The position numbers were made by a program, and so were the translations under genes. A stretch of DNA of 64,000 nucleotides from the NCBI RefSeq assembly GCF_030161435.1, contig NZ_BSSV01000002.1, positions 62,001 through 126,000 of the forward strand. The letters run 5' to 3'. Position 1 is the first letter of the stretch. Each line of letters opens with the position of its first letter. Source of the stretch: Thalassotalea loyana. Its GTDB lineage: Bacteria; Pseudomonadota; Gammaproteobacteria; Enterobacterales; Alteromonadaceae. The notes beneath the pieces were generated by a model. It was not told where the DNA came from. It did not search any database and saw nothing but the letters and a program-made list of their open reading frames with translations. Of the stretch, positions 45,068 to 54,602 are shown piece after piece.

Positions 45068-45898
45068 ATGGATACAGTTATAAACTGGTTTTCTGAAAAC
45101 CAAGACCTTCTTATTAGCTTTGGTATCAAGCTATTTGTTGCCATTCTCATCGTTTTCATCGGTAAAATGCTTTCACGCCTAGTAAGTAAAGGTGTAGCAA
45201 AAGTACTTGGCCACAAAAACGTTGACCAGACCGTTATTTCATTCGTTGAAAGCCTAGTTTACGGTTTAGCTTTCACGTTAACCCTAATCGTTGCTATCTC
45301 GCACTTAGGATTTAATACTTCATCGTTAGTCGCTATTTTAGGTGCTGCTGGTTTAGCCATTGGCCTTGCATTACAAGGTTCACTTTCTAACTTCGCATCT
45401 GGCGTTTTACTGATCTCTTTTCGCCCATTCAAAGCGGGTGACTTTGTTGAAGTAAGTGGTGTTGCAGGTATTGTTGAAGAAGTATTGATTTTCTCAACTA
45501 AGTTACGCACGGGTGACAACAAAACAGTTATCATTCCAAACGGTGCTATTACGGGTGGCACGATCACTAACTATTCAACAAAACCAACACGTCGTATCGA
45601 TTTAGTGATTGGTGTGAGCTATGACGCAAATTTAGCACAAACTCGTCAAATCCTAGCGGATGTTGTAGCTAAAGATGAGCGTATTTTAAAAGATCAAGAC
45701 GTAACTATTGGTGTTAGTGAGCTTGCTGACAGCTCAGTTAACCTTGTAGTTCGTCCTTGGGTTAAATCTGGTGACTACTGGCCAGTATATTTCGATTTAT
45801 TAGAAAACATTAAAACAGCACTTGATGAAGCTGGTATTGAAATTCCTTACCCGCATATGTCTGTGCAAGTTAATCACGAGAGTACAAATGAAGACTAA
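45068..45898 (+). CDS. mscS: Small-conductance mechanosensitive channel MscS
   Basis: 276 residues with three membrane helices; the third is the pore helix GAAGLAIGLALQGSLSNFASGVLLISFRPF (landmarks GLAIGLALQGSL and ANFxSGV-like), typical of MscS. The C-terminal beta and alpha-beta domain includes VIIPNGAI and TNYSTKPTRR. It opens under membrane tension to release solutes during osmotic down-shock. Its end overlaps the DUF481 gene start by 11 bases, so the two are translationally coupled. Confidence 0.94.
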   Translation: MDTVINWFSENQDLLISFGIKLFVAILIVFIGKMLSRLVSKGVAKVLGHKNVDQTVISFVESLVYGLAFTLTLIVAISHLGFNTSSLVAILGAAGLAIGLALQGSLSNFASGVLLISFRPFKAGDFVEVSGVAGIVEEVLIFSTKLRTGDNKTVIIPNGAITGGTITNYSTKPTRRIDLVIGVSYDANLAQTRQILADVVAKDERILKDQDVTIGVSELADSSVNLVVRPWVKSGDYWPVYFDLLENIKTALDEAGIEIPYPHMSVQVNHESTNED

Positions 45899-46670
45899 GA
45901 TGAATGCATTGGCACTAGCACTAGTGCCATTTTTCTCACTAGCACAGGACGGCGGCGCTGCAGAAAAAAAAGAACCTGAACTTACGACAGCTATGGAATT
46001 GGGCTTTCTATTAAAAACAGGTAACACTAATAGCGCTGATATAAAAGCGGGTGTAGAGCTGCGTTATGACCAAGCTCACTGGCGTAACTCGTTAAAGTTC
46101 AACATGCTTGCAAAGAAAAGCGAAGTGCAAGACGAGAACGGTGAAGATGAGTGGGTAACGTCTGACCAAACGTGGAATATTGCGGCAAAAACCAACTATA
46201 CCATTAACGAAGGTCAATCAAACTACGTGTACGGTAGTGCTGATTACAAACAAGACCGTTTCAGTGGTTTTGAATCTCAAGCGTCAGCTTCAGCTGGTTG
46301 GGGTCGTCGTTGGTATAAAACGGAAGTTTCAAGCTTTGATGCGGATATTGGTCCGGGTTTCAAACGTGATATCGTGATGGCTACTGATACCATACCAGAA
46401 GAAACTAAAGATGCTTTCATTGTTCAAGCTTCAGGTTTATATCTTCATAAAATTAACGAACACGTTGAATTCCGCCAATACTTAGCTGCTAAATACGCAC
46501 CTAAAAGTGGAGAAAACAGTGTTTATCGTAGCGAAACATCAATTTCTACTAAGTTAATTGAAACGTTACAACTTAAGTTTTCTTTAAATATCGACCACAA
46601 TACAAAAGTGGAACCAGGTACAAAGAAAACAGACACAGAAACAGCGATTACGGTTGTTTACAGCTTCTAA
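45888..46670 (+). CDS. DUF481-family outer-membrane protein
   Basis: About 260 residues. I chose the ATG at 45888, which gives the signal peptide MKTKMNALALALVPFFSLA (cleavage near residue 19) and has GAGAG nearby. The mature part is an alternating beta-barrel with GFLLKTGNTNSADIKAGVELRYD, the DUF481 signature, and ends with aromatic VYSF. Family function is not known, though members are often in salt- or osmotic-stress loci. Translational coupling with mscS supports an osmotic or envelope role by inference. Confidence 0.82.
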   Translation: MKTKMNALALALVPFFSLAQDGGAAEKKEPELTTAMELGFLLKTGNTNSADIKAGVELRYDQAHWRNSLKFNMLAKKSEVQDENGEDEWVTSDQTWNIAAKTNYTINEGQSNYVYGSADYKQDRFSGFESQASASAGWGRRWYKTEVSSFDADIGPGFKRDIVMATDTIPEETKDAFIVQASGLYLHKINEHVEFRQYLAAKYAPKSGENSVYRSETSISTKLIETLQLKFSLNIDHNTKVEPGTKKTDTETAITVVYSF

Positions 46671-46691
46671 TCTCTCAGGGTTGTCAATAAA

Positions 46692-46722
46692 AAAAGGCTG
46701 TCATAATCTGACAGCCTTTTTT
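46692..46722. terminator. Bidirectional terminator between DUF481 and ppc
   Basis: AAAAGGCTGTCA and TGACAGCCTTTT around TAATC, followed by T in both directions. It ends two convergent genes. Confidence 0.88.
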
Positions 46723-46742
46723 ATTTTTGTTTTTTCTTAACG

Positions 46743-49298
46743 TTATCCTGTGTTGCGCATACCTGTGGCAATTCCGGCCATGGTCACCATTAATAACTGT
46801 TCATAGATTGGATGCTCGGGGTTATCCCTAAGTCTTTGTAACGCCTCAATTTGCATAACATGAAGTGGTAACAAATAAGGTTGTCGTAATTCAAAGGAGC
46901 TCAAGTTCCATTGGTCACGTTGCATTAATTGAGATTGACCAAGCAGTTTAAGTACCGTTTCTTCATCATTTCTTAATTGCAGTCGCAACTCTTTACCTAG
47001 TGACCTTAACGAGTCTTCTACTAAGGCATCGTCATACAACGAAGCCACCAAAGGCTCTGATTTCAAGTACACCATTTCAGTTAACGAAATACGAGAATTG
47101 AAATATGGCCACTGCTCTAACATCTCTTCCATTAACGTATGATTAGATAAATTATCTGCAAGAGCTTGCCCTAGCCCTAACCAGCTTGGCACTACCATTC
47201 GATTTTGACTCCAAGCAAATATCCATGGAATTGCTCGCAACGATTCAATCCCGCCATCAGCTCGTCGTTTACTCGGGCGCGAACCTAACGGCAGCGATGA
47301 CAGCTCTTGCTCAGGTGTTGCCTGACGGAAGTAACGGACAAAATCTGGTTTATCCTGAACATAACTACGATACTGTAAGCAACTTTGTTCTGCCATTTTA
47401 TCCATCAATGCTCGCCATGAAGCTTTAGGCCTAGGTGGCGGCGTAACGAGTGACTCTAAGATGGCAGAGGCATATAAATGTAAACTACGCACAGCTAAGT
47501 TCGGTAAACCAAACTTATAGCGGATAGTTTCGCCTTGCTCTGTCACCCTCAAGCCTCCAGATAATGTGCCCGGAGGCTGTGAAGCAATCGCCGCATTTGC
47601 AGGTCCACCACCACGACCGATAGTACCACCGCGGCCATGGAACAGTTTCAATTCAATATCACGACTTTCAAAGACATCAACTAACGCTTCTTGAGCCGTA
47701 TATTGTCCCCAAGTTGCGGCTAAAACACCTGCATCTTTAGCTGAGTCACTGTAGCCAATCATCACGTAATGTTTTTCATGGCATCTTGCCACATACTCAT
47801 TAATATCCAGTAGATTCGCCATAACCTTAGGTGCATTATTTAAGTCATCCAAGGTTTCAAAAAGTGGTGCGACTGGCATATCCCATGACACACCGGTAGC
47901 TTTCTGTAGTAATGCAACCAATAAAACATCACTCACTTCACTCGCCATAGAGATTATATAAATACCCAGAATTTCTTTAGGTTGGCGCGCTATCATCGCG
48001 TAAGTATCAAGAACCTCTTGTACGTCCGGGGAAAATTCAACATTAGGAATTAATGGTCGATTATTGTTTAACTCAGCAAGCAAGAACTCAACACGCTCAG
48101 CTTCAGTCCATGTTTCATAATTTCCGATACCAAGTGCTTCTGTAATTTCAGTCATCGCTTGATTATGACGTTCACTATGCTGACGAATATCAAGTTTTAC
48201 CATTGATATACCAAAACAATGCACTTTGCGAATTAGATCTAAAAGGCCTGAGTTTGCAATGCGTGTTAGGCCATGATCGAGCAGACTCTCGCGGCATCGG
48301 TAAAGAGGAGCTAATAATGCATCTTTTGATTCGATAGCACCTGCAGTATTGCCATCACTTAAGGTATCAATTGTGTTCTCTAATGACTTAATAACTTGTT
48401 TCAATTGGTGACGATAAGGACCGATGTTATCTATATCAGCAAGTAGCAGCGCATCATTAGCGTTATTCATTGAGAGTTCTAGATAGAGCTCTTTAAAATC
48501 TTGCAAATATAATTCAGCTGCTCGCAACCTTGCATTTAATAACGCTTGTTCACTAAGTTTTGCCGTAACGAATGGATTGCCATCCCTGTCACCAGCCATC
48601 CAGCTGGCCATTGTAATGGGCGCATAATCAAGCGTTAAAGCAGAGCCTGTTATTTTCTCAGCAACCTCGTCCAACTCTCGAATAAATTTGGGAACGGCTG
48701 TCCATAAACTATCTGCAATAACATCAAGCCCCCAGCGAGATTCATCCAAAGGTGTCGGCCGTTCATTTCTTATTTCATTGGTAAACCATGCCTGCTCTAT
48801 TAGCTCAGCAATGCGTGAAGTGTCATTAGGGTTCTCTTCTAATTCTAATGCAATCTGATGATACTTATGAATGAATGTCCGTCGGTTAACTTCTGTTGGA
48901 TGTGCGGTAAGGACAAGCTCAACATGTAGCTTATCAAGCGCTTTCTTAAACGCTTCGGCATCTATCTTACCTAATTTTGCCTGCAACGCCTCTAGTGGAT
49001 GAGCAAGATCTAGCTCCGCAAGTCCTTGCTCACTTACCGTGTACTGTTGTTCAGCAATATTTGATAGATTAAGAAATTGGCTAAAGGCGCGCGCATACAC
49101 CAACATATCCTGCTCGTTTGTCTTTGCAAACAATTCTTTCAATGTCGCTAATGCTTGTTGGTCGGCGTTAACTACATCACGACTTAAGTGTCTAACCGTT
49201 TCAATTTTATCAACCCATTCATCTCCTTTTTCAATTGCTATCGTTTGACCGAGCAATTGACCAAGAACACGAACGTTATTCCTGATGGCTTCTAACAT
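46743..49298 (-). CDS. ppc: Phosphoenolpyruvate carboxylase
   Basis: About 851 residues. I chose the ATG at 49298 rather than 49304: GAAGAG lies six bases before it but abuts the earlier ATG. Landmarks are LVLTAHPTEVNRRTF (catalytic His), AGDRDGNPFVT, GYSDSAKDAGVLAA, FHGRGGTIGRGGGP (catalytic HGRGG), QPPGTLSGGLRVTEQGE, and the C-terminal RNTG needed for activity. It carboxylates PEP to oxaloacetate to refill the TCA cycle. A LysR gene is divergent and may regulate it. Its terminator is shared with the DUF481 gene. Confidence 0.97.
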   Translation of the reverse strand: MLEAIRNNVRVLGQLLGQTIAIEKGDEWVDKIETVRHLSRDVVNADQQALATLKELFAKTNEQDMLVYARAFSQFLNLSNIAEQQYTVSEQGLAELDLAHPLEALQAKLGKIDAEAFKKALDKLHVELVLTAHPTEVNRRTFIHKYHQIALELEENPNDTSRIAELIEQAWFTNEIRNERPTPLDESRWGLDVIADSLWTAVPKFIRELDEVAEKITGSALTLDYAPITMASWMAGDRDGNPFVTAKLSEQALLNARLRAAELYLQDFKELYLELSMNNANDALLLADIDNIGPYRHQLKQVIKSLENTIDTLSDGNTAGAIESKDALLAPLYRCRESLLDHGLTRIANSGLLDLIRKVHCFGISMVKLDIRQHSERHNQAMTEITEALGIGNYETWTEAERVEFLLAELNNNRPLIPNVEFSPDVQEVLDTYAMIARQPKEILGIYIISMASEVSDVLLVALLQKATGVSWDMPVAPLFETLDDLNNAPKVMANLLDINEYVARCHEKHYVMIGYSDSAKDAGVLAATWGQYTAQEALVDVFESRDIELKLFHGRGGTIGRGGGPANAAIASQPPGTLSGGLRVTEQGETIRYKFGLPNLAVRSLHLYASAILESLVTPPPRPKASWRALMDKMAEQSCLQYRSYVQDKPDFVRYFRQATPEQELSSLPLGSRPSKRRADGGIESLRAIPWIFAWSQNRMVVPSWLGLGQALADNLSNHTLMEEMLEQWPYFNSRISLTEMVYLKSEPLVASLYDDALVEDSLRSLGKELRLQLRNDEETVLKLLGQSQLMQRDQWNLSSFELRQPYLLPLHVMQIEALQRLRDNPEHPIYEQLLMVTMAGIATGMRNTG

Positions 49299-49403
49299 AG
49301 TCATCTCTTCAAAAGTAAAATTAGTGTTAACTCCAATTTAATCTTGCTTAATTATTAATTCCAATATATATAAACTAAGTATTATATTTACTTTTATCTA
49401 TAT

Positions 49404-50327
49404 ATGTTTTCAGCAAATCGAACACCGACGATAAGACAACTACAATTATTTTCTGCACTAGTAGAGACTCAAAGTGTTTCAAAGGTGGCGCAACGTATGT
49501 ACATTGCTCAGCCGTCTGTTTCTATCCAACTGAAGAAACTATCAGAGCTTCTTGGCGTTGAGTTGTACCATCAGCGTGGCAAAAAGATCGTCATTACTGA
49601 AGTCGGTCAAACTGTCTATAACGCAGCTCAGCAAATCGCAAACAATTTTGAAAACCTATCGATCGAGCTCAATGCTTTTAATGGACTTCAAGCCGGAACA
49701 TTGCGCTTGTGTATAGTGTCTACCGCGCAAAACTTTATGCCAAGAATTCTTGGTCCATTTTGCCGCCAATACCCAAATATTGATGTAGAGCTGTCGATAC
49801 GAAATCGCAAAACAGTAATAGAAAGAGCAATGCAAAACCGAGATGATTTTTATGTATTAAGCCATTGCCCAGATGATTTAGCACTTAACAAAGTACCTTT
49901 TTTGGACAACGATTTAGTTGTCATTGCGCCTGAACGTCACGAACTCACTCGAAAAGCGCAAGTGAGCTTAAACAGAATTCAACACTATCCTTTTATCCTG
50001 CGAGAAAAAGGTTCTGGAACCAGGACCACAATCGACAAGTTTTGCCAAAAACACAATATCAGCTTACGTCAACGAATGATGGTTGAAAGCAATGATGCTA
50101 TCAAAAATATGGTAGCTGAAGGCTTAGGATTGGCAATACTAAGTAGACACTCGGTAGAAAACGGTTCAAACCAAGGAATTGTAACTTTAGCTGTTGAGCA
50201 TTTCCCTATTGTCAGTGACTGGTATCTTGTGCACAGCAAACAACGTAAGCTCTCATTACTTGCTCAAGCATTCAGTGATTATATAAAAAATGAAATATCG
50301 ACAATGGGGTTGATCGTAAATGAGTAA
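49404..50327 (+). CDS. LysR-family regulator divergent from ppc
   Basis: 307 residues. Its HTH reads VSKVAQRMYIAQPSVSIQLKKLSELLG; the effector domain includes LRLCIVSTAQNFMPRILGPF and EGLGLAILSRHSVENG. It resembles the CbbR/RbcR subgroup, known to sense carbon-metabolism intermediates such as PEP and ribulose bisphosphate. Its divergence from ppc suits a carbon-sensing role, but that is inference. Its end overlaps the next gene by eight bases. Confidence 0.86.
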   Translation: MFSANRTPTIRQLQLFSALVETQSVSKVAQRMYIAQPSVSIQLKKLSELLGVELYHQRGKKIVITEVGQTVYNAAQQIANNFENLSIELNAFNGLQAGTLRLCIVSTAQNFMPRILGPFCRQYPNIDVELSIRNRKTVIERAMQNRDDFYVLSHCPDDLALNKVPFLDNDLVVIAPERHELTRKAQVSLNRIQHYPFILREKGSGTRTTIDKFCQKHNISLRQRMMVESNDAIKNMVAEGLGLAILSRHSVENGSNQGIVTLAVEHFPIVSDWYLVHSKQRKLSLLAQAFSDYIKNEISTMGLIVNE

Positions 50328-51135
50328 AACCAGAAGTAAAATTGCCATAGCGACTGTATGTCTAATGTTTTTACTCTTTATCTCTTATAACTATGTTGTT
50401 GAAGATGCAGCGATTCATGAAACTAGCACGTTAATTCAGCCCCCCATATCTGATAGCCGCGCAAGTAAGGCTACAAAGCCAAAGCCATCAGTTGATAAAA
50501 CTTTAGTGGAATCTGATGTCGTTGACAGCCCCTCACCCCACTCACTGTATTTGATAGCTAAAACGATCAGGCGCTGTCGAAATACGCCAAAATCTCAGGA
50601 TGAGCTAAATCTTTGGTTGAATAATGCCAATCAGCTTAACGAGCCCCAAGCCTATATAAATGACATGCTAATTCGATACGAAGATTGCAGCAGGATAAAA
50701 ACTCCTCATCAAAACACGATTGAATTACTCGCTACAGCAGCATCACTTGGCTCTGATGACGCGCTTGATGAACTTTGGCAGATCGGAGACCTTGAATTTG
50801 GACAAATTGTGGGGCTAGACCAATTAAATCGTCGGCAGCAAATAACCCAACAGCTAGCGTTTAAACATTTAAAGTTTGACTTAGCCGAACACCTGGCAAA
50901 AAAAGGAAATGAAAAATCACTCATGCGTCTAATCCTCGGTTATCATCATGACGACCCAAACAATGGACAGCCCAATTTCCACAAAGCATTTGCTTATACA
51001 GAAGTTGCCTTACAAACCACTGACAATAACGACTTTTATAATACTGTTTTCACTATTCAAGAAAAGCTTCGTCGAATGATGACGGACGCTGAAGTGATAC
51101 AAGCAATAGAATTGGCAAATGAATTGAGGCAGTAA
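50320..51135 (+). CDS. Unrecognised membrane-anchored protein (271 aa) co-transcribed with lysR
   Basis: The protein has a single N-terminal membrane helix (IAIATVCLMFLLFISYNYVV, about residues 8-27), then a low-complexity Ser/Pro/Lys stretch, then an alpha-helical periplasmic part with Sel1/TPR-like repetition (IELLATAASLGSDDALDELW, HLAKKGNEKSLMRLILGYHHDD). Two Cys (CRNTPKS, YEDCSRI) may pair. I do not recognise a family. It overlaps the LysR gene by eight bases, so the two are translationally coupled. That coupling is its most informative feature. Confidence 0.65.
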   Translation: MSKTRSKIAIATVCLMFLLFISYNYVVEDAAIHETSTLIQPPISDSRASKATKPKPSVDKTLVESDVVDSPSPHSLYLIAKTIRRCRNTPKSQDELNLWLNNANQLNEPQAYINDMLIRYEDCSRIKTPHQNTIELLATAASLGSDDALDELWQIGDLEFGQIVGLDQLNRRQQITQQLAFKHLKFDLAEHLAKKGNEKSLMRLILGYHHDDPNNGQPNFHKAFAYTEVALQTTDNNDFYNTVFTIQEKLRRMMTDAEVIQAIELANELRQ

Positions 51136-51228
51136 TCGAACGATAAGATAAACCAAACAAACGCTCGCGCCTCCTCCTTTACCTACCACCCAACAAACCC
51201 AAATAAGAATCATTTGCATTAACATTTA

Positions 51229-51241
51229 GTTATGTTATAAC
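51229..51241. promoter_or_regulatory. Zur-like box upstream of L31/L36
   Basis: GTTATGTTATAAC matches the gammaproteobacterial Zur core GTTATA-N-TATAAC with one mismatch and is followed by a good right flank (ATATC for ATTTC). It lies 27 bases before the L31 ATG. Zinc-free paralogues of these two ribosomal proteins are classic Zur targets. Confidence 0.6.
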
Positions 51242-51267
51242 ATATCGAAAAATTTAGGAGGAAATTT

Positions 51268-51519
51268 ATGAAACCAGGTATCCACCCAGAATATCGTGAT
51301 GTAGTTTTTCACGATACCGCCGCCGATACGTACTTTGTCATTGGCTCTACGTTACAAACAAAAAACACCATCGAATATCAAGGTAAGACATACGCTTATA
51401 TGCCAATTGATGTATCTAGCGCATCGCACCCTTTCTACACGGGTAAACAGCGCCAGGCACAAAATGATGGTCGTGTGTCGAAGTTTAATAAACGCTATAA
51501 CTTTAAAGGACTTGAATAA
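51268..51519 (+). CDS. rpmE2: Type B 50S ribosomal protein L31 (zinc-independent)
   Basis: 83 residues. [16 protein letters not shown] and [16 protein letters not shown] (here [13 protein letters not shown]) mark type B L31. It lacks the CxxC pair that binds zinc in the standard protein. It replaces L31 in the 50S subunit when zinc is scarce, freeing the metal. AGGAGG precedes the ATG. The stop overlaps the L36 start by one base (TAATG), forming a two-gene operon behind a Zur-like box. Confidence 0.95.
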   Translation: MKPGIHPEYRDVVFHDTAADTYFVIGSTLQTKNTIEYQGKTYAYMPIDVSSASHPFYTGKQRQAQNDGRVSKFNKRYNFKGLE

Positions 51520-51656
51520 TGCAAGTACTAAGCTCTTTAAAGAGTGCAAAAGCAAGACACCCCGACTGTCAAATAGTGAAGCGCCGTGGTCGTGTTTACG
51601 TTATTTGCAAATCGAACCCGCGCTTTAAAGCCGTTCAAGGCAAAAAGAAAAAGTAA
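51519..51656 (+). CDS. ykgO: Type B 50S ribosomal protein L36 (YkgO-like)
   Basis: 45 residues, ATG at 51519 overlapping the L31 stop. [41 protein letters not shown] and a KKKK end match E. coli YkgO almost throughout. It carries only two cysteines, unlike the zinc-ribbon form. It is the partner of type B L31 in zinc-limited ribosomes. A strong bidirectional terminator follows. Confidence 0.95.
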   Translation: MQVLSSLKSAKARHPDCQIVKRRGRVYVICKSNPRFKAVQGKKKK

Positions 51657-51685
51657 CACGTTGTATTTAGCCATAACGACGCCAA

Positions 51686-51713
51686 AAAAAAGCCCGCTTT
51701 CGCGGGCTTTTAA
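51686..51713. terminator. Bidirectional terminator between L36 and aceA
   Basis: AAAAGCCCGC (51688-51697) and GCGGGCTTTT (51702-51711) with TTTC loop. T-runs lie on both sides, longest on the minus strand for aceA. Confidence 0.9.
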
Positions 51714-51756
51714 CTTTCAAAACTAAATAACGTTCTAGAGAAACTTTGTTTTGATA

Positions 51757-53352
51757 TTAACCAAACTGGTTCATAGTGTTGTCTTTACCAGCAGCTTTTA
51801 ATGCAGCTTCACCGGCAAAGTATTCTTTGTGATCGTCACCCATGTCAGACCCTGCCATATTTTGGTGTTTCACACATGCGATACCTTGACGAATTTCTTT
51901 ACGTTGCACACCTTTAACGTAACCCAACATGCCCTGCTCACCGAAGTACTCTTTCGCTAAGTTATCTGTTGATAACGCCGCAGTATGGTACGTTGGTAAA
52001 GTAATTAAGTGGTGGAAGATGCCCGCTTCACGTGCAGCATCTGCTTGGAACGTACGGATACGGTTGTCAGCTTCAGTACTTAATTCAGACTCATCATACT
52101 CTGCGCTCATTAAGTTGTTGCGATCGTATGCTGAAACGTCTTTACCTTCCTCAGTCCAAGAGTCGAATACTTGCTGACGGAAGTTAAGTGTCCAGTTGAA
52201 AGACGGAGAGTTGTTGTAAACAAGTTTCGCATTAGGAATAACTTTACGAATCTCATTTACCATACCGCCGATTTGACCAATGTGTGGTTTTTCAGTCTCA
52301 ATCCAAAGTAAGTCTGCGCCATTTTGTAATGATGTGATTGAGTCAAGTACACAACGTGCTTCACCAGTACCTTGTTTGAATTGGAATAAGTTTGATGCTA
52401 AACGCTTAGGACGAAGTAACTTACCACCGCGATTTATGACTACATCACCGTTTGCTAAGTCGCCTGCAGCTACTTCTTCACAGTCTAAGAATGAGTTGTA
52501 TTGGTCACCTAAGTCACCTGGTTCTTTAGTTACAGCGATTTGCTTCGTTAAACCAGCACCTAATGAGTCAGTACGAGCAACGATAACGCCGTCGTCTACA
52601 CCTAACTCTAAGAATGCGTAACGAACCGCGCGAATTTTCGCTAAGAAATCTTCGTGTGGCACAGTTACTTTACCGTCTTGGTGACCACATTGTTTTTCGT
52701 CTGATACTTGGTTTTCTAACTGGATACAACATGCACCTGCTTCAATCATCTTCTTAGCAAGCAAGTAAGTTGCTTCCGCATTACCGAAGCCTGCGTCAAT
52801 ATCCGCAATGATTGGTACAACGTGAGTAATGTGGTTGTCGATTTTGTTTTGTACGTCTTGTGCTTTTGCTTCGTCACCAGCATCACGTGCAGCATCTAGT
52901 TCACGATAGTAGCCACCTAGCTCGCGAGCATCAGCTTGACGTAAGAAGGTGTAAAGTTCTTCAATTAGCGATGCTACAGATGTTTTTTCATGCATTGATT
53001 GATCTGGTAATGGGCCAAACTCTGAGCGCAATGCTGCAACCATCCAGCCAGAAAGGTATAGGTATCGACGGTCAGTATTTTCGAAATGTTTCTTAATAGA
53101 AATCATTTTTTGCTGACCGATAAAGCCATGCCAACAACCTAAAGATTGCGTGTATTTCGCTGGATCAGCATCATAGTTTTCCATATCTTGACGCATAATT
53201 TTTGCTGTGTATTTAGCAATATCTAAACCCGTTTTAAAACGGTTTTGAAGGCGCATGCGAGCTACAGATTCTGCAGAGATAGCATTCCAGCCTTCGTTTT
53301 GTGTAGCGATTAGCGATGCTGCATTATCAATTTCTTTTGTATAAGTCGACAT
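51757..53352 (-). CDS. aceA: Isocitrate lyase (long form)
   Basis: 531 residues, the long form known from Pseudomonas and Colwellia-type bacteria. The catalytic motif is KQCGHQDGK (equivalent to KKCGH), with upstream IADIDAGFGNAEATYLLAKKMIEAGA (landmarks DIDAGFGNAEAT and MIEAGACCIQLE). It splits isocitrate to glyoxylate and succinate, letting cells grow on acetate or fatty acids. The RBS AAGGAAA lies before the ATG. Two copies of an 18-bp palindrome lie upstream, also present before malate synthase. Confidence 0.96.
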   Translation of the reverse strand: MSTYTKEIDNAASLIATQNEGWNAISAESVARMRLQNRFKTGLDIAKYTAKIMRQDMENYDADPAKYTQSLGCWHGFIGQQKMISIKKHFENTDRRYLYLSGWMVAALRSEFGPLPDQSMHEKTSVASLIEELYTFLRQADARELGGYYRELDAARDAGDEAKAQDVQNKIDNHITHVVPIIADIDAGFGNAEATYLLAKKMIEAGACCIQLENQVSDEKQCGHQDGKVTVPHEDFLAKIRAVRYAFLELGVDDGVIVARTDSLGAGLTKQIAVTKEPGDLGDQYNSFLDCEEVAAGDLANGDVVINRGGKLLRPKRLASNLFQFKQGTGEARCVLDSITSLQNGADLLWIETEKPHIGQIGGMVNEIRKVIPNAKLVYNNSPSFNWTLNFRQQVFDSWTEEGKDVSAYDRNNLMSAEYDESELSTEADNRIRTFQADAAREAGIFHHLITLPTYHTAALSTDNLAKEYFGEQGMLGYVKGVQRKEIRQGIACVKHQNMAGSDMGDDHKEYFAGEAALKAAGKDNTMNQFG

Positions 53353-53478
53353 AGCGTTTCCTTAAATCAATGTAATGTGGTTATAAAAGTTTTCATTGGG
53401 AACGTCATTAATACTAATCCTGAACTTTCACATAACTGAAATATATTATTAGCATTATCACTATTCACAAAATCTATA

Positions 53479-53526
53479 TTAGAGTTATAACTCTAACACA
53501 AGTAAAAATTAAAGATATAACTTTCA
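53479..53526. promoter_or_regulatory. Two copies of an 18-bp palindromic box upstream of aceA
   Basis: TTAGAGTTATAACTCTAA (53479-53496) is a perfect 18-bp palindrome. A second copy, TTAAAGATATAACTTTCA (53509-53526), matches at 14 of 18 positions and starts exactly 30 bp away, three helical turns. The 311-base gap 53353-53663 between aceA and the LysR gene is otherwise AT-rich and empty. Confidence 0.65.
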
Positions 53527-53663
53527 ATAAGTTACAAACGAAAAACAGGTTCTAAAACTAAAGTATTAAGTCTAATTCGCTAAAAACATTTGAATAAACA
53601 ATAACAAAAGCACTATAGTGGTCATGAAGAAGAATTATTAATTATTACAAAGCCATTTATATT

Positions 53664-54602
53664 ATGAATATATCAAAGATTGACTTAAACCTACTGATCT
53701 ACCTAGATGTTTTGTTGAGAGAAAAGAATGTTACAAAAGCTGCAAGCCAGCTCAACATTACCCAACCCGCAATGAGTAATGGATTGAAAAGATTAAGAAA
53801 TTTATTCAATGATCCAATCTTGGTGCGTACCTCGGATGGCATGGTTCCAACAGAGCGAGCAAGAGCACTAGCGCCAGCAATTAGGAAGATATTGCTCGAA
53901 TTAGAGGAAGCACTTCAAGGAGAAGAGGAGTTTAACGAACAGCATTCACAGCGTGTATTTCGCATTATGGCTAGTGATTACGCGGCATCGACACTACTAC
54001 CTTCGTTGTTAAGAAAGATTAACCAAAAGGCACCAAATATCACGATTGATATTATGACACCGAGCGATGTTACCTTTCATGATGTGGAAGCGGGCAAGAT
54101 TGACATGGCGATCAACCGCTTTGATGAGTTACCTCAATCTTTCCACCAGAAAACTATCTGGCGAGACACATTCTCTTGTTTATTAAGTGCAGACAACCCT
54201 GTCGTTTCTAAATTTAACTTGAATACTTATCTCAGTGCGAAGCATGTTTGGGTATCAAAAACTGGTTTTGGTGTGGGCGTTGGTATGGACCCGAAAGATG
54301 TCCAAAAGCTTGGTTGGGTTGATGAAGCTTTGGCAAGACTAGGCAAAAAGCGTGACATTAAAGTATTCAGCCGCAATTACCATGTTGCAATGCAGTTAGC
54401 TTATGAGGATGAACTTGTTGCAACACTACCAACAAAGGCGGCGATGCTTCATAAGGACGACCCTAACTACACCGTAGTCAAGCCACCATTTGATATCCCA
54501 GATATTGAATTGAAGATGATTTGGAGCCCTTTATTACATCATGATGCTAGCCATATATGGTTTAGACATTTAGTGATGGAAGCTGCGAATGAACAAAGCT
54601 AG
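53664..54602 (+). CDS. LysR-family regulator, probably of lrgAB
   Basis: 312 residues. The HTH reads VTKAASQLNITQPAMSNGLKRLRNLFNDPILVR, and the effector domain belongs to the NodD/PA2206-like subgroup (RVFRIMASDYAASTLLPSLL). Its end overlaps lrgA by 14 bases, so it is co-transcribed with the lrgAB genes, unusual since LysR genes are more often divergent. It may sense the organic-acid or membrane state that induces them. It is also divergent from aceA, so a second target there is possible. Confidence 0.85.
   Translation: MNISKIDLNLLIYLDVLLREKNVTKAASQLNITQPAMSNGLKRLRNLFNDPILVRTSDGMVPTERARALAPAIRKILLELEEALQGEEEFNEQHSQRVFRIMASDYAASTLLPSLLRKINQKAPNITIDIMTPSDVTFHDVEAGKIDMAINRFDELPQSFHQKTIWRDTFSCLLSADNPVVSKFNLNTYLSAKHVWVSKTGFGVGVGMDPKDVQKLGWVDEALARLGKKRDIKVFSRNYHVAMQLAYEDELVATLPTKAAMLHKDDPNYTVVKPPFDIPDIELKMIWSPLLHHDASHIWFRHLVMEAANEQS

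Noticed and set aside
51234-51241. The GTTATAAC core before L31 as another copy of the aceA/glcB palindrome.
   Set aside because: Only the 8-base core is shared, the flanks differ, and the position and gene context fit a Zur box better.
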